Below are positions 47,215 to 58,924 of a stretch of DNA of 64,000 nucleotides, one piece after another (within the stretch, counting starts at the first letter, position 1; each line of letters starts with the position of its first letter). The position numbers were made by a program, and so were the translations under genes. The stretch spans positions 92,288,588-92,352,587 of the forward strand of contig CM070548.1 in the NCBI GenBank assembly GCA_036346405.1. Reading direction: 5' to 3'. A model generated the notes under the pieces. The model worked only from the letters and a program-made list of their open reading frames with translations. It did no database searches and was not told where the DNA came from. This DNA comes from Phyllostachys edulis (lineage: Eukaryota; Streptophyta; Magnoliopsida; Poales; Poaceae).

Positions 47215-49701
47215 TCTTATTAAAGCAGAGTCAAAAGAAGCTACCACGTTCGCTCTTAAGAGCTAGAAATCCTCGCGTTAATCGGTGAAAAAAGAGAAAG
47301 ATCTACACCGTTGATTGTGGTGGGTCCAAATTACAACGTTCTAGATTGAAAAATTCCAATAATTATAATTCTGAATAAATATTAAATAATAATTGTAAAT
47401 TAGATTTGTATACAAAATACAACCAAAATTAATGGAATTAGAATAAAAATAAAATAAAATTAGCAATTTGATATCAATACGAATTCCAAAGTGAAATCCG
47501 TAAATAATTGTAATTCAGAATAAAAGTAAAGAAAAGTTTGCAATTGGATTCGTATACGAATTCCAATAACAAAATAACTGAATCTCAAAATAAAAAAGCT
47601 GCTCTTTGATTTCCATATGAATTCCAAAGTAAAATCCCTAAATAACTAAAATTTGGAATAAATGAAATAATATTAACAATTTGATTTATATACGAACTCC
47701 AATAAAAATAACTAAAATATTGAATAAAAATAAATGGTGTAACGAGGATATCACAAATGGTGTCGGAGGAGATACAAAAGAAGCCACCAGGTTCGCTCTC
47801 AATGACTAGAAATTCCCACGTTAATACAAGAAAAAAAAGAGAAAGATCTACACTGTTGATCTAGATTATAACGGTCTAGATTAAAAGGAGTTCATATCAA
47901 GTACAATTAAACTGAAATTAGGAATAAAAAATAAAATAAAATATACAATTTGATTTCCAAAGCGAATTCCTAGGTAAGATATCTAAATAATTATAATTAC
48001 GAATGAAAATAAAACAAACATTAGTGATTAGATTTGTATATAAAATCCAACCAAAAAGTAACTAAAATTCAGAATAAAAATAAAATAAATTTAGCAATTT
48101 GATTTCTATACATATTTAGAGGTAAAATCCTTAAATAATTGTAATTTAGAATAAAATTAAAGAAAATTTATAACTTGGTTTCCATATGATTTCCAAAGTA
48201 AAATCCTAAATAACTGAATTTAAAATAAATTAAATAAATTAGCAATTTGATTTGTATACAAACTTCAATAAGAATAAAAGTTATAACGAGGATAGCACGA
48301 ATGACATCGGAGGAGACCACGATAGAGTGCGATGGTATTGGTTTGTACTGCAAGAAGACATTGACCCATAGGGAAGCGAAGAGCTGAGGCGGTGACGATG
48401 GAGATGAGGCAAATGTCGTGCTACTTACCTTAGCCATTTCAACGAGGACAATGTCGTGCTGTTCGCTGGAGCCATTGAGGAGAAAGTTCAGAGTTGAAGG
48501 AGCCAAGAGCCGCGATGACATGTAGTAATTGTCGACGTTGTTGAAGAAGTTAGTGGCCAAACAAACTCGATGATGGGGATGCCCTACAGAGATGAGATGA
48601 AGATTTGCATTGAAACTGAGCTATGGACGATATGAGGCTATTAGATAGCTAGGAGCGTGTCATCTCTGATGAGGTGCACAACGTCACCGGTGATGGTGAG
48701 AAGATTATCATATCGTTATACAACGAGTAAAGCAGACTTATTGTCATCAGTGAAGATGAGAGATCGCCACGGTTAGTGAGGAAGTCACAGCGTTGAGTTG
48801 GCCAACATTGAAGAAGAGGAGGGACCAACACGATAGAAGAAGACATCAAGCATGTATAACACCATGCATGTGTATATACATACATGCATTCATATGAATA
48901 GAAGTACGGGTGTATAGAAGCATAGTAGCAAAAAGCTTGGAGTAGAGATGACACATCCGTAGGGAATAGGCTCGGGGCCACCGGAGAGAGCGTGACAGGT
49001 CTCCTCAGCAGGGAACGGCAACGGTTGGTTGTGTATGGTTGTTGATGTCGCAACGATTATCATTAATCAATAATTGGGGAAAAGTATAAGGTAACTATGT
49101 GGTAAAATATTGCATTGTAATGGGTAGAGCTGAGAGGGATCAATCAAGATTTTGGCTTGCCGTTGGAGGTTGAAGAAAAAATATGTGACGACGAAAAGAG
49201 ATAGAAGACACACGGTTCGGTGGGGCAGCCAGTGTGTGAGGGAAGATAAGTTCAAGATAGGTCGCTCATGGTGTATCGGTGTATGTGTGAACAAGGTACT
49301 CTAATACCATGTAAACTAATAAAATAATTTTTCACACACATAATCAATATATTTCTTGAGATTAAATATAGATACCTACCTTTTTGCATACAATTTAGAG
49401 AAAAGTAACTAACAGAGTAAGAACAGAGGTATGCAACTACATGAGCAATGCATGATGAAGAGCGATTATGTTTCTAAGAACCCCCAACAAATTACTATGC
49501 TTAATGACTTTCTTTCATCGAAGCTTATACTTCAATTATGTTCATTATGTTGTATTTTCCTTCAAGCTTCTATTGTCATTTCTAATGTTTAGGATATCTT
49601 AAGAATCTAAATAACCTACAAGATACGTAAATATGTTCTCAAGCATTTATACAAGCTTCGAAATAAATCTAGCCATGCAAATACGTGGGCCACACTGGTA
49701 G
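47215..49701. mobile_element. Helitron-like unit B, degenerate, with a duplicated 5' segment
   Basis: It begins TCTTATTAAAGCAGAG right after an A, three bases beyond the CTAG of unit A, fitting insertion between A and T. It ends GCCATGCAAATACGTGGGCCACACTGGTAG, homologous to the end of unit A but with CTAG mutated. The start block (AGAAGC.ACCA.GTTCGCTCT ... CTAGAAAT.C.CGTTAAT) occurs at 47235 and again at 47770, so the 5' segment is present twice. From 48290 onward it parallels 45865-47211 of unit A, including the shared CACACGGTTCGGTGGGG block (46720 and 49210). No transposase is visible. Confidence 0.5.
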
Positions 49702-50079
49702 TTCCTAATAATTAACTAATACATTGGTCAATGGCGATTCAGTTCGTCTCGTGAGCTGAGTACCTTCAGGTCGAGCTACAGCAGGCTGAACATGAGTTGG
49801 CATTTGACTTCAGCCGAATCTACAACACATAATGGAGTATATTCACAATAGTCAAAAAGTCAAAACTCCTGACCCCAACCATGGCCGCCGCTGCAAGTGT
49901 GTAACTTGTTTTTGGTTTAGTGGAACGAGATGTTCGGTCCTTGTTGACTCGAGCACCAAGCAGACACCCAAAAGCACAAAAGCATACCAGCCAACCAATG
50001 TGCCCAAGTCTAAAATATTTTATTTTAATTTTTAGTTTTTCCAAATATGATATATACATGAGTAATTTTAGAGTGAGAT
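49702..50079. other. No gene seen between Helitron-like unit B and the gypsy LTR
   Basis: Short stretch without recognisable domain. Open frames at 49820-50059 (minus) and 49832-50035 (plus) overlap each other and look incidental. Confidence 0.4.
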
Positions 50080-52317
50080 TGTAATGACCATCGCCGAGGC
50101 GATGATCCCCAGACTACCGTTCTAAGCATGACCAAGCGACAACACGTATACATTATAAGTAAAGTGACTAGAGCCCATCCAGCGAGCTCTAAATCACAGC
50201 GGATACAATCCTAAGCTCAGTAGTAGAGGATGGATATTTTACCTACAGTTCATTTAACTATTTAGGTAAACTATCGCGATTGAGAAATAACTTGTCAATA
50301 TAGCATGCATACATACAGTTGAAACATTGAAATATTAGCATGTGCAAATAATAGGATCAACGTGCATCAATGCAAAACTGCTTGCCTTGCTGAAGAAAGT
50401 CCACTTGCTGCTGAGGATCACTCTCGTATTCAACAGTATTGTCGGTACCTATCGATCAAACAAAAGAGCGAATAAGAACGAATAACACCAAAACAACCAA
50501 ACACAAATATTTTTGCATAAACAGAAATATTATGATTTTAGAAAATTTTAGAAACAAAAAATATTTTATTTGGAGTTAAGATGAATTTTCTAGGAATTTT
50601 CCAAGCTAAAAAGGATTTTTAAAGTAACAAATAATCCTAATTGGAGACTAAATCTAATACCAACATTTTCTGAGGTAGAGACAAGGTTCAAACCTATTTC
50701 ATATTAAATTACAAAAAGAATGAAAACCAACAAAATTGGTTTCACTCAATTTGGAGTTAAAATGAAATAGATAAGAATTTTTGAAGTTTAATTGAATTAT
50801 TAGTGCGAAAATAATTCAATTCGGGAAAATAATTCAATTCGGGAAATCAAAAAGGAATTAATCCTTTTGATACTCGGGTGGAGCCGACCCATGGTCTCTG
50901 ACCGGTGGGCCTGAGCGAGGTGTTGACTAGGTCAGCTTGATCCAGCCGCGGCGGACAGCGACGTCGAAAGCATAAACCAAGAATATGTCTTCAGTTTTTC
51001 GAAAACGTAAACATGAACTATGCGCAACACTTAACTGGCCAAGGGGCCCACAAGACACCGACTCAGGGATTCAAAATGATTCAATTAAAACTCTAATTAC
51101 GCTTAACCTCAGTGGGGTCCACATGTCATACAAAGATTAGAGAAATGATTAACCCTAATGACTTCAACCTTTACCCTAACGCGCCGGCGGCTTCACGCGC
51201 GGCCACGACGGTGAGGTGGAGGATCTGGCAGTTTAGTGGGCCTCCAGGCTTGAGGAAGACACCCACGGGTGCGCAAGGACCCGGCGAAGCTGGTGACGCT
51301 GGCCCGAGTGCTCGAGGAGGACGACGAGCGAGGTGGCGGCGACCGGAGGCGGAGACAAAGACCCGACTGTCGTGGATAAGACGCCTCAGAGACAGAGGAG
51401 CCTCGGGAATGTGTGCCTCGGGTGCGCCTCGACTCCAGGAACAAGACGCCTAAGGCCTTGTCGGTGGAGGAAGGTGGTAGTGATCGGAATCGCAACGGCG
51501 GTGGCGGGCCGTGCTCGGAGAAGAAGAAGTGAATGCGGGTGAGAAAAGGCAAGAGAGATCAATTGAAGGGGTAGAGGAGGTATATAAAGTCCCGGCAACG
51601 CCTCTTGGACAGACACGAGGGCGTGAGGTGTCGAGCGCGGGGGTGTCGTGGCGCGCATGCACCGCGCTAGTGCCCGGCGAGGTGGCACCGAGGAAGACGA
51701 AGGCGGTCCCGACAAGTGGGACCCGCCCGTCAGCGGTGGTGGAGAAAACAACATGGAGGCGGGCTGAGCCAGAGTCAGACTCAGGTGCGCGCGAGATGGT
51801 CCGATCGGTTCAGGTCGGAACAGTAAACTAGGTTCGGTCGGGTTAGGGTTTAGGTTTCGCTTTTGACCAAAAACAAGTAAGTTTGACTTGGCTGTTAAAA
51901 ATAGAAATAAATTTCTAAAAATTATGAAAATTTTTGTGGGCGCTCTCGGAGTCATCTAGGACTTAGGAAAAATAGTTTTAGCTACTGTTCATTTTTGGAA
52001 AATCTAAAATAAATTGTTTTCAAAATCAGCCTTAGTAACTTGGATAGGATTTTAATAAGGTCTAAATAACTTCTAAAATTTGTAAAAATAATAATAATCT
52101 GTTATAAATAATTTAGTATTTTATAAAATTATTTATAGAGATTTTTATACAAACCTTAATCTAAAATTAAGTAGAAACTTGAATTCAAGCTTAAAATTTG
52201 AAATTTCAAAACAAGTCTTTTTAAAACCAAGTGTAAACTCTTGAATTTCAACCAAAGTTTTTGAAAATCTCCTACTTTTATACATTTGAAACGCAAACCA
52301 AAATTTGGAATGTTACA
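50080..52317 (-). repeat. LTR at the 3' side of the gypsy element (2238 bp)
   Basis: The plus strand reads TGTAATGACCATCGCC at 50080 and GGAATGTTACA at 52317. Just outside (52320 onward) is a CCCTACCCCCCTTACAAG stretch, the complement of a polypurine tract, placing this LTR at the 3' side of a minus-strand element. 51180-51780 is GC-rich promoter-proximal sequence; its frames are not genes. Confidence 0.7.
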
Positions 52318-52448
52318 ACTCCCTACCCCCCTTACAAGAATCTCGTCCCGAGATTTTATTCGCTCGGAAAAGAAAGATGGGAGGTCTGCTTGAAGGCGAT
52401 CTTCTCGTTCCCAAGTTGTTCATCTTCGGTATGATTCTTCCACTAGCT

Positions 52449-52751
52449 TTAAGGAGTTTTTATGGAGCGATTCCTTGTGCTCCGTTCAACCTTTTCAAGG
52501 ATACGGATAGGACACTCATGACAGGTCAGATCTTCTTGTACTTCAAGAACTTCCAATGGAGCTTGCTTGGTTGGAACACGAAGGCATTTATTCAACTGGA
52601 ACACGTGGAATATATCACGTACCCCTGAAAGTGTAGTAGGCAAGTCCAATTTATAGGCCAAAGGGACTTGTGAGGAAGATGAATTTTCCTGGCACAGTCG
52701 AATGGTCCCCAAGTGTTGGGAGAGCCAATCCATGCCAAGTATAACACTCAA
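52449..52751 (-). pseudogene. Gypsy pol remnant: end of protease region fused to integrase C-terminus/chromodomain region
   Basis: A single open frame begins with the gypsy motif VILGMDWLSQH, which lies just after protease and before reverse transcriptase. Within about 20 residues it passes into LAYKLDLP...FHVFQLNKCLRV, a motif from the integrase C-terminal/chromodomain-proximal region of chromoviruses. The intervening RT, RNase H and integrase core (normally well over 2 kb) are absent. The junction is in frame. The element cannot encode its own replication machinery. Confidence 0.85.
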
Positions 52752-52814
52752 CTCACTGAGTTGAGGAGGATAAGATTTGTCAGAAATTCCATTCCTAACA
52801 CTCGTTTTCAGTTC

Positions 52815-53693
52815 TTAATTCCGACCTGAAGAGTGAATAATTAAAAGGGCATGTATAGGAGCAAATTGATAACCGCCAGGTGCAACAAAGGATTGCGATA
52901 AGAAAGAAATGCGATATAAAAGAATGCGAAGCTCCGAAATCGAATAAACGGCAGTAGGACGAGAGTTGACAAGGAGCGTACCCAATATGACGTCGGGTGC
53001 CTCCTGCGCCTCCTCGATGAATATATGGTTCACTTGCCCATGAGCAACCTTCTGAACTTGCTGGGCTGCCCTCTGAGCTGGGGGATGATCACGTCCTTGT
53101 CCTTGCACTTGCCCTTGATTAGGGTAGTTGGATGCCTCCTTCTTCACCGGACATCTGCTGACGTAGTGTCACTTGTTGTGGCAATAGAAGCAAGTGACCT
53201 CGGTAGCTGGATTGCGGAGACCACCTTGCTGCCCCACAGGTGCACGTGGTTGCAACATGGCTTGCGGAGGGTGAGGTTCAGCCGTCGGCGGCCTTGGTGG
53301 CGGTGGAGCTTAAGAACGGGGCACCGTGTTTTGCCCGACGCGAGGACGGGGATTGCTACCCCCTGAAGATCTCTGCGCTTCCCACTTGCGCTTGCAGGAT
53401 TTGCCAAGTGCTTTCCGCTTGTGCTCAGCAACGATGGCCTTGTCCACTAGAGTTTGGAAGTCAGGAAAATCAACAATAGATAATTTGTCCTGTGGCTCCT
53501 CGGACAAGCCATCTATGAACTTCTCTTGTTTGGCGGCATCGGTGGGCACTTCTTCTGGAGCATACCGAGCCAAGTGATTGAACTCGTGAAGATACTCAGT
53601 TACTGACTTGCGCCCTTGCTTGAGCGACAGGAACTCCTTTTTCTTCAACTTCATTATACCGGCGGGGACGTGAGCCCGTCAGAAGGCAGTACG
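52815..53693 (-). pseudogene. Gypsy gag C-terminal part, zinc knuckle and protease remnant
   Basis: Gag capsid-type sequence (KKKEFLSLKQGRKSVTEYL; FNHLARYAPEEV; KFIDGL) runs from about 53654 to 53310. A zinc knuckle follows near 53195-53150 in another frame: CFYC....HYVSRC, with a TGA where the family usually has glycine. The protease region (DVILGTLLVNSRPTAVYS) near 52990-52930 lacks the catalytic Asp-Ser/Thr-Gly triad. An in-frame stop also lies just downstream of the solo-LTR junction. Multiple lesions make it non-functional. Confidence 0.82.
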
Positions 53694-53698
53694 GAACT

Positions 53699-56600
53699 TG
53701 TAACACCCCAGTCCTACAAAGACTGGAATGCTACTAAACTAACATGATAACAAAGCTAAAACAGACGACAAAATTCTAAATTTCGGCAGAACCTCCCCTG
53801 TATAGTTAGCTATACAGGAGGTTCCAACAATCATTAATATCAAGACAATAGTGAAAACAACAAATATCAGAATCATCGCAGAAGTATAATATGATCTCAA
53901 GCAACTATATCAAAAGGATGAGCTAAGTTCACGCACAGTTATTAACCAATCTTAATGGAGAAGAGTTATCAGCCACAGCCAACATTTATTATTACAGTTC
54001 ATCAATAATGAATGATTAAATTGAACTAAAATGGAATCCTGGACTTGATTAAGGTGAAATGAAAAGGTAGTGTGTGTCTATCCCCTCCCCATGGAGCCAA
54101 CCTCAAAGATCACCTAAAAAAACAACAAACAAAGCAAGAGTGAGTCCGAGACTCAGCAAGTACAGGAGTAAATCAAACATAGCAACATAAGTAGTCAAAG
54201 GGATTAAACAATCACATCATGAACAACAGCATTATAGATCACAAATCCATCTCTTATGATAGCATCATATGCAGTCAAAGGAAATAAATGATCACATCAT
54301 GAACAACAGCATTAAAGTGTATGAAATAAGCACAGAACGAACACTTGCATGAATGGAATGAATGATTTGGACGAAATGAAGGGACTACACACATGCAAAT
54401 ACCGGTATTGCTAGTGACACACCCGTCGGTGTTCACCTAAGCCCGCATTTAACAAAATGCGGGGATCCAAGCCCGTCTGAAGAAGCGTTTAAATGCGGAT
54501 GTCTAAACGCCCACATTGGAATGGTGGGTCTTACGTGCCCATCTTTGGAATTGATGGGTCTTATAATGATCCACTCCCGTGGATAAAACATGAAATGTGG
54601 ATGCTGGGTATGACATATGAATACTGAACAAAAACAACATGCTCTCTATCATGAAGGTAACCACATGGATTGAATATGAACATTTAAGTATTAACATGGT
54701 ACTTAAAGCACAATACCAACTCATCGTTGTTATCATTAACAAAGTAATCTCATTGCTCACCTTGTCTCATCATTACTGCCATCAACATGTAACCATTCTC
54801 ATGTAAGCATACCCATGTAGACATCATCATATACGCATCATCATGTAACTATTAACATGTAGCATCATGTAAATATTCCCAAGTAGTACGCATCGTCATA
54901 TGAACACTACCATGTAAGCGTCATCACATAAACATTAGCAGGCGTCGTCAGGTAAACATTTCCATGTAAGCTTCATCCCGTAAGCATCATCACAAAAATC
55001 ATCATCATTCAACTATAGTATTCATGCTCATCAATGTGACCAAGCAGTAAGCATTATCATTAAACTATAGCATTCATGCCTATCAACATTACCAAACAAT
55101 AAACACCCACAATTATGAAATATAACCACTCAATATTACTACTAGCACTTGCCTTAACCATGAGACGGGTGACAAATGGCAAAATGTTCTAGCGTCGGGT
55201 TCACCACCACCCCTGGAAGGCGTTGCTAAGTAATGAAAAGTCAAGAAACCTATGTAGAGATCCTTGAGTGTTGGTCCAGTGGGGATTCTAGATAAGGGTA
55301 CCACCTTGAGCAGATCCGACTAGTTGGCGCAGATCACGACTACGAAAGTCTTTAAATCTGAAACTTACTTGCAAGGTTCAATACCTTCTCTGATAAAGGT
55401 TCTCTACCAAAGGTCGATCTTTCTCCAGATACTCGAACATTGGACTAGTAGATGGTGAATGCACTTCACCATCATCCCTTTGAAGGCCTCCACTCTCCAG
55501 TCAACAAGTAGCTTCCAGGGATGAATCCCTTAATCGGTCAGCATCAGTTCCACTGCTATCTTCGTTGTTAGTAACCATATATTCCTCATCACTTTCCTCC
55601 CAAGGATGCCTGATCCTTGTTGAAAGGCTTGATTGGTCTGCATTCAGTTGTATAGCAGTTAGGTACAGCACATACTACTGTATCACAGAATCGTTGCCAT
55701 TCACACAAGGGGACATCAGCCCCCAAAACTCCACTCACCAAAAGCATTCCCAAAGAACTCCAAGGCAGCAATATGGTGGCGAATTCAAAGCATCACCACT
55801 CCTCCATCCCCTCATGCTCCAAATGTGAGGTTCTCGTTACCAACCGCATGAACAAATCACAAACAGCAGAAAGAGAACTGGAAGTAGCATCCCATGACTT
55901 GAGTTGTCGGACGCCTTATTGAGCTCGGTCTCGAGCTCCATCATGGTGGTGGCCTGCTGGAGCGGATGGCGGCGCGCGTGATGGCGCGCCGCCTCCACAA
56001 CCTCGGGCTTGCAGCGCCATAGTTGAACTCCTCGATCACGCCGCAACCAAATCTGCCAACTAACAACAAAAGAAATCAGACCGGATCGATGGATCTCCAC
56101 TACACCCCAATCCAGCAGAAGTGAAGGAGGAGGAGCAGATAAGAGTTCCTTGGGGGTGGCGTGCTTCGGCGACTCCGGATTTGGTGAGGCTCGAGCTCAA
56201 TCGTGAGAGGAACAGGGGCGGCGAGGCGAGGCAGCGCGGTGGTAGCCTCTACCTTAGACCACGGCCAGCCTTCGCGAGAGGTGGGCAGCGTCGGGACCGT
56301 CGAGGCAGCTGACGCCGAGGCTCGGAGGGGGGTCGGCCGCCACTGGGGAGAGCGCGGCAAGCGGCAAAGGGAGCAGCAACCTGGCTAATCACTGTGGAGG
56401 CGCGTAATGGAGTGACGGTTTTGAAGTGCACTAGTGAGGCTTGTTGCTGGCTGGCCGTGGCGCCTTGAGGACTCTGAGGGGGGGCGCAGAAAAAAGAAGT
56501 GCGGTGTGAGCAGTAGCTCTGCTAGGATTTTCTTTTTATCCTCCCCCCTTTTTCCACTAGTATGAGCAGTTCGGCTAGGGTTTTGGGGTTATGGGCCAGC

Positions 56601-56699
56601 AGCCCATACCTCCCCTATGCCCTCTCCCTTCTCTTAATTCCTTTCCTTTTAATCCATTTCTATTTCATCTTGAACTATTAGATCTAACAGGGTATTACA
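53699..56699 (-). mobile_element. Ty3/gypsy-type solo LTR (3001 bp) nested in the gypsy gag
   Basis: Starts TGTAACACCCC at 53699 and ends GGTATTACA at 56699, flanked by a perfect 5-bp duplication GAACT (53694-53698 and 56700-56704). Gag sequence on both sides becomes continuous if the insert and one GAACT are removed. The GC-rich block lies at its right (55900-56510), the same layout as the other minus-strand solo LTRs. 54780-55090 repeats CATGTAA(G/A)CATCATCA-like words, and ATCACATCATGAACAACAGCATTA occurs twice (54210 and 54291). No internal domain. Confidence 0.88.
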
Positions 56700-56704
56700 G
56701 AACT

Positions 56705-57132
56705 CCTCCCAAGTGACAACTTGGCCTGCGGGCTGCATGGCAAGGAAGTTCTCCCACCAAGAAAGTACTGCCCCTGCAGTTGATGAGAGGCAAAGAGCGC
56801 CTTCTCATGGTCCTGGCATTGGGCAATGCTGAGGTTCCGCTCGACCAAACGCAGCCAGTTATCTGCATCGAGTGAGTCTTCCGATCACGAGAAAGTCGGT
56901 GGTTGAGTGCGAAGGAACTCTGAGAGTCCTCCCCGCGGCTGGTGTCACCTCCTCCTAATCCAGAGGAGCGTGACAGACCAGTTGTGTTCCAAGCAATAAC
57001 CTCCAGAATTCGTGTTTGATCCATCCGATTCTGCTCAATCTGAGCAAGAACCTGAGCCATGGTGGGTGGAGGCGGAAGTTTCTCATCTTGTCTAGCATGC
57101 TGACCTTGCCCACTGCGGGTTCGTCCAACCAT
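56705..57132 (-). pseudogene. Gypsy gag N-terminal part
   Basis: It starts MVGRTRSGQGQHARQDE at 57132 and continues PPPPTMAQVLAQIEQNR, a common beginning of grass gypsy gag proteins. A frameshift near 56880 moves the reading; the other frame then shows the capsid words expected (WLRLVERNLSIAQCQDHEKA, FASHQLQG, WWENFLA). It is cut at 56705 by the nested solo LTR. The sequence upstream to the primer-binding site (57133-57588) is the untranslated leader. Confidence 0.8.
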
Positions 57133-57589
57133 CCTATTCCAGCAAAAAGGGTGAGGAACATCACCCGACAGTACATGCAAAAGATAGCAGCTAAAGGGAC
57201 CATCTACTAGAGAAAATATGATTTTTACCCTACCAAAAGCACACAAAAGACCAACAAAAGACAACTCCAAGCAAGAAACATAACAGCTGGTACAAAAACT
57301 CATTTTTATCACACTATCATGGTAAGCTAGGGGTAGTAAGCTTTCATACTAACACTTTTCTTGAATCCCTAATCTTGTCTTGAACACATACTCTAGCTTT
57401 TGAAAAGAGATGAGAGGGGAAAACTTCTTTTGATAAATCAAATCAGAACCAGGTAAGATCAGAAGCTAAGATAGGTAAGGAGTAAAACTGAGATCTTACT
57501 TAAGTTTTATCAAAGATTTCATATTTTAAAGCTAAGTTTTTCCAAATATCCTATCACCGACCAAGCTAAGGATTTCTACGGTCAATACG

Positions 57590-57601
57590 GCTCTGATACC
57601 A
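57590..57601 (-). other. Retroelement primer-binding site (initiator tRNA-Met)
   Basis: The minus strand reads TGGTATCAGAGC, complementary to the 3' end of plant initiator methionine tRNA. It lies five bases inside the LTR-like end at 57607, the usual spacing. It fixes the orientation of the gypsy element as minus. Confidence 0.85.
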
Positions 57602-57606
57602 ACTTT

Positions 57607-58653
57607 TGTGAGACCTTGGGGTATTTAGCTTGTAATGCTTAGCCATCCACTTGACTCTAGCATTACAAACCAAATATCCCGCGCCTCGGCGCATATGTAC
57701 TTCCCAGAATTGCAGTACACATACCCCATACAAAAATTAAGCATCAACTCCATACGCAAATCATTATATTACTGAGGTTTCATAATTTACAACATAGTTA
57801 ACATACATTAAGATTCCATACAAAAAGAGTCAAGTCTGTAGCGGAAACACTTGCCATAAGATGGCTAAACACAAAAGCCAATTGGTTTGCCCTTACCCAC
57901 AAGGCAGCGGACCGAAAACGCCCAAGCTAGTCGTCGAATTCAAAGTCGAAGTCGGTCTCACAAACGTTAACCCCTTGGGGGTTAACCTCCTCTGCAGCAA
58001 ATAAACAATGCAGTTAAGTACAAAAAAGATTGTACTCGCAGGACTTATGTTTAGCAAACCTATACATAGCTACATGCAGGCTTAAAACAATGGAGATGGC
58101 TATATGGTTCCTTTTTAGAGTAAAGCCACAATTTATTTGCAATAATGTAATAGATTGAAGGCAATTTATCAAAACAGTTTTTAATTGATCAACTAATAGT
58201 GAGACAATAATTATAGACATAATCATCATCCTAGAGGTGACTTCCCAAAGTCATTACAATAGCACGAATTACCCATTCGTACCACCCATTCTCAAGTTTT
58301 ATCAAAATGTTGAAGTCTAACTCTCGAAAGACCTCCCCCAAGCGTGTTCATTTTCAGAAAATCTAAAATAAATTGTTTTCAAAATCAGCCTTAGTAACTT
58401 GGCTAGGATTTTAATAAGGTTTAAATAACTTCTAAAAATTTGTGAAAAATATAATAATCTGTTATAAATAATCTAGTATTTTATAAAATTATTTCCAGAG
58501 ATTTTTATACAAACCTTAGTCTAACATTAAGTAGAAACTTGAATTCAAGCTTAAAATTTGAAATTTCTAAACAAGTTTTTTTTAAAACCAAGTGTAAACT
58601 CTTGAATTTCAACCAAAGTTTTTGAAACACAAACCGAATTTTGGTATGTTACA
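57607..58653 (-). repeat. LTR-like sequence at the 5' side of the gypsy element (1047 bp)
   Basis: The plus strand starts TGTGAGACCTTGG and ends GGTATGTTACA. 58349-58653 matches 52013-52317 closely. The rest (57607-58340) has no evident match in the other LTR. Its right end directly abuts the mitochondrial-carrier fragment at 58654. Confidence 0.65.
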
Positions 58654-58835
58654 CGGGTCTTCACGGTGTCCAGCGGCATGGTCACCAGGGTGGCTGCGGC
58701 CCCCACAACGGCGGCGCTCGCGCCCTGCACAGCCATCACAGACGCGTGGTTGTTCTGGTGGTCCGGGTCGATGGCGTGCGGTGAGGCTGGCACAGTGGCG
58801 TAGGAGGCCCACCGCGGTGGCTGGAGGCTGCTACC
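58654..58835 (-). pseudogene. Mitochondrial carrier (SLC25 family) gene fragment
   Basis: Read on the minus strand it encodes MAVQGASAAVVGAAATLVT followed by MPLDTVKTR, the P-x-D-x-x-K/R signature of the third repeat of mitochondrial carriers; the wording resembles plant SLC25A44-like proteins. The frame is cut exactly at the LTR boundary (58653), immediately after the signature. Only one repeat start is present, and the sequence upstream (plus coordinates above 58780) is frameshifted. A captured or disrupted fragment, not a gene. The rest of the carrier is not found on the other side of the retroelement. Confidence 0.7.
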
Positions 58836-58924
58836 GGTGACTCTGCGAGGTGCTCCGCGGCAACGCGTTGGATTAGGGCCTCGCGCGGGAGGCCGACCAG
58901 GACCGCCGGTGCTTTGCGTCCGTC

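Larger units (their letters stand above)
50080..58653 (-). mobile_element. Ty3/gypsy (chromovirus-type) retroelement, rearranged and internally deleted
   Basis: On the minus strand the order is LTR-like (58653-57607), primer-binding site, leader, gag start (57132), gag, zinc knuckle, protease remnant, chromodomain-region tail, polypurine-like AAGGGGGG stretch (about 52332-52322), LTR (52317-50080). Reverse transcriptase, RNase H and most of integrase are missing. A 3.0-kb solo LTR sits within gag. The two LTR-like ends differ in length (1047 and 2238 bp) and share only their last 305 bp or so (58349-58653 and 52013-52317). The flanks GAGAT and CGGGT do not match. So this is not a simple intact insertion; recombination between related elements is likely. 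Confidence 0.7.
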
